NCBI GenBank assembly: GCA_902774155.1 | Contig: CACYHF010000012.1 | Span: 1-64,000, forward strand | Direction of reading: 5' to 3' | Source: an uncultured Bacteroidia bacterium | GTDB taxonomy: Bacteria; Bacteroidota; Bacteroidia; Bacteroidales; UBA932 | DNA: 64,000 nt | In this document: positions 1-9,439 of the stretch, one piece after another | How the letters are laid out: each line of letters begins with the position of its first letter | Numbering within the stretch: the first letter of the stretch is position 1 | The notes under the pieces: model-generated | The model's input: only the letters and a program-made list of their open reading frames with translations | Told to the model about the DNA's origin: nothing | Database searches by the model: none | Program-made: the position numbers and the translations under genes

Positions 1-533
1 GGAAACCTTCTGGGACTGCAGCCACGTGATTCTCCGCCACGTAGAGGCCTCCAAGGCCGATTATATCTTTATGCACAGTGACAACCTGGACATTGACGGA
101 TTTACCCTGCGCGGGAACTACTCCTTCCAGTATGCCCGCAACGTGGTCATCCGCAACGCCCTGCTGGACACCAAGGATGCCTTCTGGGAAAGCGAGAACG
201 TCACCGTATATGACTCCGTGATCAATGGAGAATTCCTGGGCTGGTATGCCCGGAACCTGCGACTGGTGAACTGCCGGATCGGCGGTTCACAGCCTCTCTG
301 CTATTGCGAGAATCTGGTGCTGGAGAACTGCAGCTTTGAGCCCGACGCCAACCTGGCCTTCGAATATTCCTCCGTCCAGGCCACCATCCAGGGCGCCATC
401 CCTTCCGTGAAGAATGAAGAATCCCAGCGCCGGCTTTATCAAGGCCGATTCCATTGGCCAGGTGATTCTGGACGAAAACGTCAAAGCCCCGGCCAACTGC
501 CAAATTTCCGTGGCAGAAGCCCCTCTTATTTGA
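1..533 (+). pseudogene. DUF3737 family beta-helix protein, 3' part, frameshifted
   Basis: The gene is open at the left window edge (frame 2). Repeated short units such as YSFQYARNVVIRNALLDTKD, ENVTVYDSVINGEFLGWY and NLRLVNCRIGGSQPLCY are typical of the DUF3737 family, predicted right-handed parallel beta-helix proteins of unknown function. After residues SVKN (about 414) the frame is lost. The bases GAAGAAT occur twice in tandem at 410-423. Removing one copy restores a family-like tail (GFIKADSIGQVILDEN ... AEAPLI) that stops at TGA 531-533. As read, the frame runs on to 646, antisense to the next gene. The restored stop overlaps the convergent pbpC stop by 8 bp. It could be a recent mutation, slippage-type phase variation, or an assembly error. 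Confidence 0.8.
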
Positions 534-2625
534 CTTCAAAGCTGATGCTGGCGGTGTTGCCATCCTGGTCTACTACGGTGAGGCTGTGCCTGCCGGGTTC
601 GGGGGCCAGGCGCAGCTGGTGCAGGAAGCGGGTTTCCCCCACGTAGGTTTGGTCCAGGTGCCACCAGAGGGTGGCGTCGGGCCGATGATGCGCCGCCCGG
701 AACACCACGCCTTCCACCGTGCCGTCCAGCTGCCGGGGTAAGGACAGGGTGGTGCCGGAAGCCGGGTAGATAAATTCCACCGCCTGTTCCGTATGGCTTT
801 TCCGTGTGCCCGTATATTCCGGATGATGCGGCTTGTAGAACCATTCCATGGCCGGCGGCAGCACAAAATCCCCGTCCCGGTGGTAAGGACAGGCTTCGCT
901 CTCCAGCCCGGCTGCCGGAATCAGTATTGTTTCGCTCTCCGGGCAGTCCGGCCCGGCCAGCATCCCTGACTGTACGCACACCTGTGCCCAAACGCCAGTG
1001 TCTGGTTCAGAAAACCATTCATCTTCAGGCGGCAGCAGGTTCAGGATATCGAAGAGGACGGGGCCGGCGGTGCGGGCGCCGGTAAGGCCGGGAACGCCGT
1101 GACCGTCGGCATTGCCGGCCCATACACCGATGGTGTAGCGCGGGGTCATCCCCACCGCCCAGGCATCCCGGAAGCCGTAACTGGTGCCGGTCTTCCACGC
1201 GGCCTTCCGAACGGACCGGATGAGACGCCAGTCCAGTTCGTCCGGCCGGTTCACCTCCTTCTGCGCCTCCAGCGTGTACCAGACCGGCAAGGATGCCGTT
1301 TGACAAAAGCGGGAGTATGCGCGGGTGATTTCGTCCAGGCGGCCTTCGCCGCCGCCCAGGATGAGGGACAGACCGTAGTGATCGGCATCGGCCGTAAGCG
1401 TGGTGAGCCCGGCCTCCTGCAGCAGGGCGTGGAACTTGGCCACGCCGTACTGGCGGAGCAGGAACACGGCGGGCACGTTGAGCGAACGCGCCAGGGCCTC
1501 GGCTGCGGGTACGGCGCCATAGAACTGCCGGTCAAAATTCTGCGGCGCGAAGCCTCCCAGATTCACGGGAATATCGGGCAGCAGCGTCCGGGGCAGGATG
1601 ATCCCTTCTTCCAGGGCGGCCGCGTACAGGAAAGGCTTCAGGATGCTGCCTGTAGAGCGCGGCGCAGCGGCAATGTCCACCTGCGCGCCCGGCCGCTCCC
1701 GACCCGCAGAAGCATTTCCTACATAAGCGATTACATCCCCGGTAGCATTGTCTATCACCAGGGCGGCCAAATCGGCCACATCCTCTTTGGCCAGGTCGTC
1801 GGAGCGGCGGTCGGTCACTTCCCGCACCGCCTTCTGCAGCGAGTAGCGCAGGGTGGTTCGCGTGCGCATTCCGTCCGGGCAATGGGCTACATAATGGGGG
1901 GCCAATTGCGGTAAGGGAAGGGGCGCATCCGGAAGCGGTTCTTCCAGCGCCGCCTCATAAGTTTCCAGGCCGATATCCCCGTGCTCCAACAGCCTCTTAA
2001 GCAAGCGGTTCCGCTTCTCCAGCAGCGACTCCCGCCCACGGCTCAGATGCAGGGTGGAGGGAGCGTTGGGCAGCACGGCCAGGGTGGCGGCTTCGGCCCA
2101 GGAAAGCTCGCTGGCCGGCCGGCCGAAATAGCGCCACGCCGCCGCTTCCAGCCCCACCACATTCCCCCCGTAAGGCGCGTGGGCGGCATACAGGGCCAGG
2201 ATTTCGGCTTTGCTGTAACGGAACTCCAGCCGCGTGGCCTGAATGGCTTCAATCACTTTCTGCCAGAGGGTGCGTTCCTTCTGCCGGGACAGGCGGATCA
2301 CCTGCATAGTAAGGGTGCTACCCCCGCTCACCACGTGGCCACTCCGGGCATTGTCCCGCACCGCCCGCAGCAGGGCCAGCGGGTTCACGCCCGGATGCCA
2401 CCAGAACGCCCGGTCCTCGAACTGGACCAGGGCGGTGGCATAGCGGAGCGGCACCGACGCTGTATCGGCCGGCGGAAAGCGCCACTGGCCATCGGCCGCA
2501 ATGCGGGCGCCCAGCAGTTCGCCCTCGGCGCTCTCCACTACCGTGCAGTAGCGTACGCCGGGGAACAAATCCCGGGGCAGGCAGCACCACCACGCCAGAA
2601 ACAGCCCGGCGCAGATGCCCGCCAT
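526..2625 (-). CDS. pbpC: Penicillin-binding protein 1C (glycosyltransferase/transpeptidase)
   Basis: Bifunctional class A-type PBP that polymerises glycan strands and is thought to cross-link them in the periplasm. Counted from the longer frame that starts at 2703: the GT51 domain has EDRAFWWHPG (catalytic Glu 96) and GGSTLTMQ (127-134); the transpeptidase domain has STGSILKP (Ser 353, Lys 356), SLN and KTGTS; the C-terminal Ig-like BiPBP_C domain ends in TASISFEVK. An N-terminal membrane anchor (MAGICAGLFLAWW) supports the ATG at 2623-2625. The start at 2703 would force a pair of palindromic repeats (2636-2731) to be coding, so I prefer 2625. It follows the macroglobulin gene, the same pairing as yfhM-pbpC in E. 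coli, suggesting joint action at the envelope. Confidence 0.93.
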   Translation of the reverse strand: MAGICAGLFLAWWCCLPRDLFPGVRYCTVVESAEGELLGARIAADGQWRFPPADTASVPLRYATALVQFEDRAFWWHPGVNPLALLRAVRDNARSGHVVSGGSTLTMQVIRLSRQKERTLWQKVIEAIQATRLEFRYSKAEILALYAAHAPYGGNVVGLEAAAWRYFGRPASELSWAEAATLAVLPNAPSTLHLSRGRESLLEKRNRLLKRLLEHGDIGLETYEAALEEPLPDAPLPLPQLAPHYVAHCPDGMRTRTTLRYSLQKAVREVTDRRSDDLAKEDVADLAALVIDNATGDVIAYVGNASAGRERPGAQVDIAAAPRSTGSILKPFLYAAALEEGIILPRTLLPDIPVNLGGFAPQNFDRQFYGAVPAAEALARSLNVPAVFLLRQYGVAKFHALLQEAGLTTLTADADHYGLSLILGGGEGRLDEITRAYSRFCQTASLPVWYTLEAQKEVNRPDELDWRLIRSVRKAAWKTGTSYGFRDAWAVGMTPRYTIGVWAGNADGHGVPGLTGARTAGPVLFDILNLLPPEDEWFSEPDTGVWAQVCVQSGMLAGPDCPESETILIPAAGLESEACPYHRDGDFVLPPAMEWFYKPHHPEYTGTRKSHTEQAVEFIYPASGTTLSLPRQLDGTVEGVVFRAAHHRPDATLWWHLDQTYVGETRFLHQLRLAPEPGRHSLTVVDQDGNTASISFEVK

Positions 2626-2635
2626 CCACTTCTTT

Positions 2636-2731
2636 ACGGTCTTTGTCACGTTTTCGCCCGTTTTTGCACCCAAGACCGTCACATCATACGGTCTTGAGAG
2701 CATTTTTGCCCGTTTTTGCTACAAAGACCGT
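2636..2731. repeat. Tandem pair of 44-bp palindromic units (REP-like)
   Basis: Unit 1 is 2636-2679 and unit 2 is 2688-2731, separated by CACATCAT (period 52 bp). Each unit is bounded by ACGGTCTT and AAGACCGT (8 bp inverted, near 11 bp in outer positions) and contains GCCCGTTTTTGC. The adjoining halves of the two units also form an 8-bp hairpin (2672-2695). They lie in the gap between the macroglobulin stop and the preferred pbpC start. They could slow or end transcription or stabilise mRNA between the two genes. Confidence 0.75.
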
Positions 2732-2733
2732 CG

Positions 2734-5700
2734 TTAACGGATAACGGTGGTCTGGCCGGAGGCGGTGGCGGCATTCACGGCCGGTTCGTACATGGCTTCA
2801 CACACCACGGACGGCCAGAAGTAGCTGCCTTCATAGGCAGCGCGCATCTGCAGCGTGAAGGTCTTGTAACGGCCGGCGGGCAAGGCAAAGAACCAGTTGG
2901 CGCGGTCGTCGCGGATGTCCAGGTGGTCGTAGCCTTCCTGGGAAGTTTCCCCGGTAAGCCGCTGATTCACAATCTCCCAGCCGGAAGGAACGGGCAGAGA
3001 CAGGGCCAGGTTCTCCAGGTCGCGCGGGAGGGTGCTGGTCACCTTCACCGTAGCGTGGATCCGCATACCCTGTTGAATGGGGTAAGAGCCCGGAAGCAGC
3101 AGGGCGCCGTTCTCGTCGGTGTATTTCACTTCCAGTTTCAAGCCGTTGGAAACCGCCTTGGACAGGGGCTCGCGCGAAACCGTGAGCAGCGTGCAGTAAA
3201 GCGCGCCTTCGGCCGTATTCTTCACGGAACCGGTGGCCGGAACGCTAAGCATGGAACCGGCCGATCCCACTTCCTTCCCATTCACTTCGGCCTTGATGCC
3301 GGCGGTGGGAAGTTTATCGTACAGGTGCCGGTAAGCCACTGCTGTAAAGGCGCTTTCCTGTGTGGTGAGATGCCCGGCGGACAGGGATTCCCCCGCCAGG
3401 GCCAGGGCATCGGCCACGCGTCCGTTGAGCACCAGGGCATCCAGGGCCACCATCCGGTCACGGAGGGCAGTGCCGTAGGTGAGGTTGTACGGTGTGTATT
3501 CGGGGAATTCGCGTCCCACGCCGTCCAGCAGCGTGCCGGCGGTCTGGCCCTTTCCGGCCAGGGCATAGGCGGCAGAGAGCATATAGCGGGCGTTCTGGCC
3601 CAGCTTGTTGCTCTCACGCAGACGGTTCATCCCGGCCTGGTTGGCGCTTCCGGCCGCGGCCAGGGTGTACAGCCTGTAAGCTTCGTCCATCTGCAGGTAT
3701 TCATTCCCTTCCACCGAGCGGTACAGCTGCGACTGCTTCTGCTGGAAGCCTTTCCAGGCCTTCAGCACGCCGGCGTTCACATCAAATCCGGCCTTCTGGG
3801 CCAGCGTGAGGAAGTGGCCGGCCATAGACGAAACCCAGGTGCCGGAAGGACCGCCACCCCAATAGGAGAAGCCGCCGTCGGCGCCTTGCCGGGCATATAA
3901 CCGGCCGATGAGTTCCGGAATCAGTTCCTTGGCGCGAGTGGCATCAGCCTCCGGCAGCAGGGGCAGCAGTTCCAGCATAGTGAGGCCGCGGGCGCTCAGC
4001 TGTTCGGCGCAGTCGTAAGGATAGTCACGCATAGTCAGGTACAGCTGGCGGGCATCCAGGGCCGGGAATCCGGCCAGTTGCAGCGTGCCGCCGTTCAGCG
4101 CGCGGCTTTGGCCGGGCTGGAGGGTAAAGCGCTCTACCTGCGTGATTTCCGGCTGGGCGTTCCGCACGGGCAGGGCTATGTCTTCGGAAGCCTTGTGGCC
4201 GCCGCCGCTGGCCTGCACGCTCACGTGTGCCGTGCCTTCTCCGTCCGTAGCCTGCAGGGCAAAGTGCACCAGCTGGTCTCCCTTTCCGCTGAAGCGGACA
4301 GTCTGCGTGGCAGGGCCGCTGAGCTTCACGGGGCCATCGGCCTTGATGGTCACGGTGGTTTCCTGCACGCCGTCTTCCATGGCAAATACATTCACCGGAA
4401 CGCTGATGCTTTCCCCGCAGCCCAGCACACGCGGCAGGGTGGTCACCACCATGAGCGGATTCTGCACCGGAACGGTCTTCACGGCGTTGCCATAGGCGCC
4501 TTCGTGGCCAGCGATGAGCATTACGCGCACGCTGCCAACGTATTGAGGCAGTTGTAGTTTCAGGACATCGGTGCCCTTTTCCAGTGTGCGGGGAGCCTGG
4601 AACAGCACCACCGGGTTGAAGCGGTTGTCCTTGCGGGCATTGCGGATGGCATCTTCATCACCGCCGATAGCCGCCAGCGGCGAGAACTTCCCGCTGAACG
4701 CGCCGATCACCTGGTCGAAGAGATCCCAGGTCTTCACCCCCAGGGCTTCCGTCTGGTACATCTGGCTCCAGGGATCCGGAGTCTTGAAGGCCGTGATGTC
4801 CAGCAGGCCTTCGTCCACGATGGCCAGGGTATAAGTCATGGGCCGACCGCTCTTTTCCTTCACCTTCACTTCGAAGGGTTCTTCCGGATGGAGCGTGGCG
4901 GGCATTTCCAGCACCGGCTCCAGGTGCGAAGCCGGGTTCTCCACCTTCACGCGCTGCACGCCGTACAGGCGCAGCGGGAGGTCGTTCACCGTGTTTCCGT
5001 ACGGCTGTAACAACGTGATATGCACATAGATATTGGGCGCCATACCGGGCTCCACGGTAAAGGTCCAGGGGGTATCCTGATTACCGGTGGAGACCCATTC
5101 GCGGGCCAGTACGCCCGCTCCGTTCTCCAGGGAGACCAGAGCCTTGCCGCCCGGAGCGGCGGGAATGTATACGGTAGCTTTCTCACCGGCCTTGTAGGCG
5201 GGTTTGTCCGTGGAGAAGCTGAGCATCGTGAGGGATTCCGGGTCCCGGCGGTCGGCACGGCCGCGATATTCGGGCCAGTCCACGGTGACCACCCGGCCGC
5301 TTACATGGCCGGAGTTCACGTCGCGGGCCAGAATGAGGTAGTGGCCCCATTCCGGATAGTTTTCCCGCAGGATAAAGTTCACGTCCTGCGTACCGGAAGT
5401 AAGGATGCCGCTGCAGATCTTGCGCACGGACGGGCCGGACACATAGGCGTCCAGTTCGCCCTGTCCGGGACTTTCCCACCACCAGTTCCAGCCGGTCTTG
5501 AACACGGCATATTCCACTTTATGGCCTTTCACGCGCTTGCCATTGGCATCCACCACGGCCAGGCCGATGGTCTGGTCCTTATCGGTTTCCAGATAGTCGC
5601 CGTCGGGCACGCGGATGCCCACATAGGCGCTGTACGGCGAGTAAGGGAGGGTTTCGGTGGTGAAGCTCTCATCGCCGCCCGGTTCGCTCACGGACGTGAC

Positions 5701-7827
5701 CACGAAAGCCTGCAGCATACCGGGGGCGTAGGCGGCCTCCGGAAGCGGAACGGAAACGGAACCCTGTCCATTGCCGTCCAGTTTGCCTTTGAACAGTGGA
5801 TGTTCGGCCGATGAGAAATTGCTGGAAGGGTCGTTGAAGCTGTATTTTTCGAAGCCCTTGAACGGCGAATCCTTCATCCGGCGGAGCGTCATCCGTGCCT
5901 CCACAGGCGCGAACTGGGCCGCGCCGCCGCTGAGCCAATCGGCCTGCGTGCGCACCGTGATGGTCTTGCCAGCTTCCAGTACGGAAGGGTAAGAGGTGGT
6001 GATTTTCAGGCGGTTGGGCTTTATGGTTTCAATATGCAAGATCTTGTGGAAAGTGCTGCCGCCCACCTTGAAGTAGGCGTTCCAGTAGCCGGTGGGATCA
6101 TCGGCCTTGGTGGGCACGTCGAAGCTGTAGAAGCCATCCGTGCCCTGCCGCACCAGGCGGGAGTAGAACTGGCCTTCCGGCGTGTACACTTCCAGGGTGG
6201 CGGGGTGTCCCTCGGGCAGGGACTTGCCTTTGTCGTCCAGCAGCAGCGTCAGGTGCATGGTGTCGCCGGGACGCCAGACGCCACGCTCCCCGTAAACGAA
6301 GCCTTTGAGGCCTTTCTGGAGCACCTGTCCGCCCACGTCGAAACGACTCAGGGAACGTTCGTTACCGGCGTTCACCTTCAGGTATGCCACGCTGCCGCCG
6401 GCCTTGGCCACTACGGCGAAAGGCTGGCGCTGGACCGGGATGGTGACCAGGCCCTTGCCATCCGTCTTGCCGGAGCCAATCTGCTGCAGCTGGAAGTCGT
6501 ACACTTCCACGCTGGCGCCGGATACCGGCTGGGCGCTCAGGATGTCCGTAGCGGCCACCCAAATCTGCTGGCCACCGGCGTATTCGGCCACCAGGCCCAG
6601 GTCGCTGGAGAGCAGCTGGACAGACGGGAAGCGGTCGCTGTCCATATAATAGGAGGCCTTGGTGGGGTCGTCGGCCTCGTTCCAGTCGTACGCGTCCCAA
6701 TCGTAGTCGTTGTCCCAATAATAGGGGCTGGGCTGGTCCCACTGGGCCTCATCTTCCTCGGTGGGTTTGCCGGAAGGCGCTGCCGGGTTCAGCATAGGCT
6801 CCTTGCCGCCGTACAGGCTCTGGTCCAGGCGGAAGCTCAGGCGGATGCGGTAGATGGCGCCCGGCTCCTGCTTGAGCAAGCCGCTCAGGTCTATGCTGTG
6901 GCTGTTCCAGCGGTGCAGGTCCTTGGAGGCATCCAGGGGGATGTCACCCCTGTACACCAGGCGGCCGCTGCGGCGCAGGGCGCTGTTGCCGCCCAAGTCG
7001 TTGTCCTGCAGGAACATCAGAACATTTTTCTCATAGATTTTCACAATGCGCACTTCCACGGCGCTTAAATTCACCGCCCGGAACGGCAGGATGAGCCGGT
7101 CTTTGTCGGGCAGGATACAACCCTGAAGCGGAATTTCCACAGCGGGCTTATCCTCGTTCAGGGTAAAGGTGAACACGGCATCCTGCCCCAGAGCCTCTCC
7201 GGCGGCGTTTTTAATGCCTTTGTCCAGCGTGAGGGTGAGGTCTTCGCTGCGGCCTTCGAAGTACACGCACAGCCGTTTGTCCTGCACCTGCACGTAACTG
7301 CGGACGGCCCCCTGCAGTTCCACCAGCCCTTTCTGGAGGGCGTTCACGGGGGCGTCGCTCAGTTCCACGTCAATGTGGTCACCGGCCAGGGTGGCCCGCA
7401 GCACGCGGAAGCCTTCGCCGGGCTGGGCCTGGACCACGCTTTCGGCCTCCTGCACCTCCGGCGCCCGTACGGCCAGGCCGAAGTCGAAGCTCTCCGGCGC
7501 CCCTTCCTGCACTTGGCCCAGGAAAAAGCGAACGGCATACTGTTTGCCCGGAAGCAAGGTGTCCGGAACGAAGGTCACTGAGGTGGCCGAATTCCACTTG
7601 ACGTGCCCCTGCACGGAAGGGGTGAAGGCAAACAGCCCTTCCGTGGGCTGCGAAGCCGCCGCTTCCATCAGCTCGATGCGGATCTGGGCATCCGGGGCCA
7701 CGATACCGCCCGTATAGGCCTTGATATAAGGGGCGAAAGCCTCGGCCGAAGGGGTCTGCGCGGTCTTCTTGGGCCCGCAGGCAAAAAGGGCTGCCGCAGC
7801 AGCCACAAGAAACAGGATTTTACGCAT
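2734..7827 (-). CDS. Alpha-2-macroglobulin family lipoprotein with thioester motif
   Basis: A very large envelope lipoprotein (about 1697 aa) with signal MRKILFLVAAAAALFAC and lipobox Cys followed by GPKK. The macroglobulin core includes an intact thioester motif, DCAEQ, at about residue 1273 (bases near 4000-4011), followed by alpha-alpha toroid helices (GADGGFSYWGG). Bacterial members are thought to trap foreign proteases covalently in the periplasm. Around residue 375 there is an unusual acidic and aromatic segment (YYWDNDYDWDAYDW) that I take for a flexible linker. The ATG at 7825-7827 gives a clean lipoprotein signal and overlaps the patB stop (ATGCGTAA), so translation is probably coupled. 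A start at 7842 adds five residues and is less likely. pbpC follows. Confidence 0.92.
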   Translation of the reverse strand: MRKILFLVAAAAALFACGPKKTAQTPSAEAFAPYIKAYTGGIVAPDAQIRIELMEAAASQPTEGLFAFTPSVQGHVKWNSATSVTFVPDTLLPGKQYAVRFFLGQVQEGAPESFDFGLAVRAPEVQEAESVVQAQPGEGFRVLRATLAGDHIDVELSDAPVNALQKGLVELQGAVRSYVQVQDKRLCVYFEGRSEDLTLTLDKGIKNAAGEALGQDAVFTFTLNEDKPAVEIPLQGCILPDKDRLILPFRAVNLSAVEVRIVKIYEKNVLMFLQDNDLGGNSALRRSGRLVYRGDIPLDASKDLHRWNSHSIDLSGLLKQEPGAIYRIRLSFRLDQSLYGGKEPMLNPAAPSGKPTEEDEAQWDQPSPYYWDNDYDWDAYDWNEADDPTKASYYMDSDRFPSVQLLSSDLGLVAEYAGGQQIWVAATDILSAQPVSGASVEVYDFQLQQIGSGKTDGKGLVTIPVQRQPFAVVAKAGGSVAYLKVNAGNERSLSRFDVGGQVLQKGLKGFVYGERGVWRPGDTMHLTLLLDDKGKSLPEGHPATLEVYTPEGQFYSRLVRQGTDGFYSFDVPTKADDPTGYWNAYFKVGGSTFHKILHIETIKPNRLKITTSYPSVLEAGKTITVRTQADWLSGGAAQFAPVEARMTLRRMKDSPFKGFEKYSFNDPSSNFSSAEHPLFKGKLDGNGQGSVSVPLPEAAYAPGMLQAFVVTSVSEPGGDESFTTETLPYSPYSAYVGIRVPDGDYLETDKDQTIGLAVVDANGKRVKGHKVEYAVFKTGWNWWWESPGQGELDAYVSGPSVRKICSGILTSGTQDVNFILRENYPEWGHYLILARDVNSGHVSGRVVTVDWPEYRGRADRRDPESLTMLSFSTDKPAYKAGEKATVYIPAAPGGKALVSLENGAGVLAREWVSTGNQDTPWTFTVEPGMAPNIYVHITLLQPYGNTVNDLPLRLYGVQRVKVENPASHLEPVLEMPATLHPEEPFEVKVKEKSGRPMTYTLAIVDEGLLDITAFKTPDPWSQMYQTEALGVKTWDLFDQVIGAFSGKFSPLAAIGGDEDAIRNARKDNRFNPVVLFQAPRTLEKGTDVLKLQLPQYVGSVRVMLIAGHEGAYGNAVKTVPVQNPLMVVTTLPRVLGCGESISVPVNVFAMEDGVQETTVTIKADGPVKLSGPATQTVRFSGKGDQLVHFALQATDGEGTAHVSVQASGGGHKASEDIALPVRNAQPEITQVERFTLQPGQSRALNGGTLQLAGFPALDARQLYLTMRDYPYDCAEQLSARGLTMLELLPLLPEADATRAKELIPELIGRLYARQGADGGFSYWGGGPSGTWVSSMAGHFLTLAQKAGFDVNAGVLKAWKGFQQKQSQLYRSVEGNEYLQMDEAYRLYTLAAAGSANQAGMNRLRESNKLGQNARYMLSAAYALAGKGQTAGTLLDGVGREFPEYTPYNLTYGTALRDRMVALDALVLNGRVADALALAGESLSAGHLTTQESAFTAVAYRHLYDKLPTAGIKAEVNGKEVGSAGSMLSVPATGSVKNTAEGALYCTLLTVSREPLSKAVSNGLKLEVKYTDENGALLLPGSYPIQQGMRIHATVKVTSTLPRDLENLALSLPVPSGWEIVNQRLTGETSQEGYDHLDIRDDRANWFFALPAGRYKTFTLQMRAAYEGSYFWPSVVCEAMYEPAVNAATASGQTTVIR

Positions 7828-9004
7828 TTTTATACTGTTCAAAACCTACGATAAACCGTTGCATGCCGTCCAGCAGGCGGCTGCGGGGACAGGCGATGTT
7901 CACCCGCATAAATCCTTCCCCGGCGGCTCCATATATGGAGCCAACGCTCAGGGTTAGCTGTACTTTCTCCTGCAGGAACTTGCCAAAACGTTCGCTGAAC
8001 CCTTCCAGCGATTCCCCTTCGCGCAGGGCGCCGCGACAGTCTATCCACATAAGGTAGGTGCCCTCCAGGGGAAGTACATTCACCTGCGGGAGTTCGTCTT
8101 CCAAGAAACAGGCCACGGTGCGGGCGTTGTGGAAAAGATAATTGCGAAGCTGGTCCAGCCAGGGGCCACCCTGATTATAAGCGGCTTTGAGGGCCGTGAC
8201 GCCGAATACGTTCACGTCGCAGCACTCGTTTTCGTTGAGGGCGCGGTCCATCTTGGCCAGGATGGCCGGATCCTTGGCGAAGATATTGGCGATCTGGATG
8301 CCCGCAATGTTGAATGCCTTGGTGGGAGAGATGCAGGACACGGAGTTCTGCACGAATTCGTCCGGCAGGGTGGCCCAGGGGGTGTAGTCGTGGCCCGGGA
8401 AGGTGAGTTCGCAGTGAATCTCGTCCGAAATCACGAACACATTGTTCCGCTGGCAGATGCCGGCCACCAACAGGAGTTCTTCGCGCGTCCACACGCGGCC
8501 TGCCGGGTTGTGGGGGTTGCACAACAGCAGCACCTTGGCCTGGGCGGCCTTCTGCTCCAGGAGGTCCCAGTCAATGATGTAGCTTTTACCGTCGTAGAGG
8601 AGCGGGCAGTCCAGCTGGATGCACTTGTTGTTGCGGATGGCCGGGAAGAAGGCGTTGTAGCAGGGCGTCATCACCATCACTTTGTCGCCGGGAACGGTCA
8701 TGGCCTTGATGGCGGCGCTATAGGCGGCGATCACCCCCGTGGTGGGTACGATGTTTTCCCGGCCGATTCCCTCCCATCCGTGCCGGGTGGCAAACCACTG
8801 GCCGATGGCAGTGAAATAATCGTCCGGGACCAGTTCATAGCCGAAAACGCCGTGGTTCAGGCGCTGTTGCAGGGCTTGCTGGATTTCCGGGGCGATGGGA
8901 AAATCCATATCGGCCACCCAGAGGGGCAGCGTGCCGGGATAAAGGTCCCACTTTACACTTTCCGACCCGCGGCGGTCGGGGCACCGGTCAAAATTGTACG
9001 TCAT
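7820..9004 (-). CDS. patB: PLP-dependent C-S lyase / aminotransferase, MalY-PatB type
   Basis: 394 aa, fold-type I PLP enzyme. The N-terminus (FDRCPDRRGSESVKWD, then LPLWVADMDF) is diagnostic for the MalY/PatB cystathionine beta-lyase branch. NPHNPAGR is at 163-170, SDEIHCEL near 193-200, and the Schiff-base lysine is K229 in SPTKAFNIAG. The likely reaction is beta-elimination of cystathionine or cysteine S-conjugates to a thiol, pyruvate and ammonia; an aminotransferase role cannot be excluded. It lies 12 bp after the small membrane protein gene and overlaps the macroglobulin gene, so it appears to be carried within the long minus-strand operon. No promoter was seen just upstream. The symbol is by family resemblance. 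Confidence 0.88.
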   Translation of the reverse strand: MTYNFDRCPDRRGSESVKWDLYPGTLPLWVADMDFPIAPEIQQALQQRLNHGVFGYELVPDDYFTAIGQWFATRHGWEGIGRENIVPTTGVIAAYSAAIKAMTVPGDKVMVMTPCYNAFFPAIRNNKCIQLDCPLLYDGKSYIIDWDLLEQKAAQAKVLLLCNPHNPAGRVWTREELLLVAGICQRNNVFVISDEIHCELTFPGHDYTPWATLPDEFVQNSVSCISPTKAFNIAGIQIANIFAKDPAILAKMDRALNENECCDVNVFGVTALKAAYNQGGPWLDQLRNYLFHNARTVACFLEDELPQVNVLPLEGTYLMWIDCRGALREGESLEGFSERFGKFLQEKVQLTLSVGSIYGAAGEGFMRVNIACPRSRLLDGMQRFIVGFEQYKNA

Positions 9005-9016
9005 AGCTGTGCGTTT

Positions 9017-9439
9017 TTAAATGTGTCCACCGCCTTCGGCTTTCAGTTGTTCGTCCACTTTGTTCTTTTCGGCCATCAGCAGGTCCAGGAGCCAGTCTTT
9101 CTGCTCGTCCACCAGGCCCAAGTCGCGGCAGGCGCTTTCGTAGCGGCCCAGCACGGCTTCCTGATAGCGGTGGTAGCGCATAGATTTTCGGATTTCGTCC
9201 TCGATGGTCTCGTGCTCGATCTCATAGCTGTCTTTATAGTACTCCTTATATACTTTTTCGGAGCTGTAGTTGATGCAGAAGAAGAACAGGCCGGCGGCCA
9301 GGATCACGATTCCCAGGATGCCGGCCACCAGCGGGACTTTCTGGATCAGGCCCAGCATACCCAGCGTGGCGCCCACCAGGAAGACGGCCAGGGCCAGCAG
9401 TTCATTGCGGTGTTTATTCAGAACGGAGGAAATCTTCAT
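9017..9439 (-). CDS. Small two-TM membrane protein of unknown function
   Basis: 140 aa from the ATG at 9437-9439 (MKISSVLNKHRNELL). Two hydrophobic segments lie at about 13-34 and 38-60, followed by a charged, Tyr- and Glu-rich cytosolic tail (YKEYYKDSYEIEHETIEDEI) that looks helical. I do not recognise a family. A longer frame from 9511 adds 24 residues that lie wholly inside the upstream gene and look non-coding. The start overlaps the end of the TPR protein gene by 26 bp, which suggests translational coupling and a linked function in the signalling operon. Confidence 0.7.
   Translation of the reverse strand: MKISSVLNKHRNELLALAVFLVGATLGMLGLIQKVPLVAGILGIVILAAGLFFFCINYSSEKVYKEYYKDSYEIEHETIEDEIRKSMRYHRYQEAVLGRYESACRDLGLVDEQKDWLLDLLMAEKNKVDEQLKAEGGGHI

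Noticed and set aside
2626..2703. The first 26 codons of the long pbpC frame as coding
   Set aside because: They lie in the palindromic repeat pair, precede a good membrane-anchor start (MAGICAGLF), and do not resemble PBP1C N-termini.
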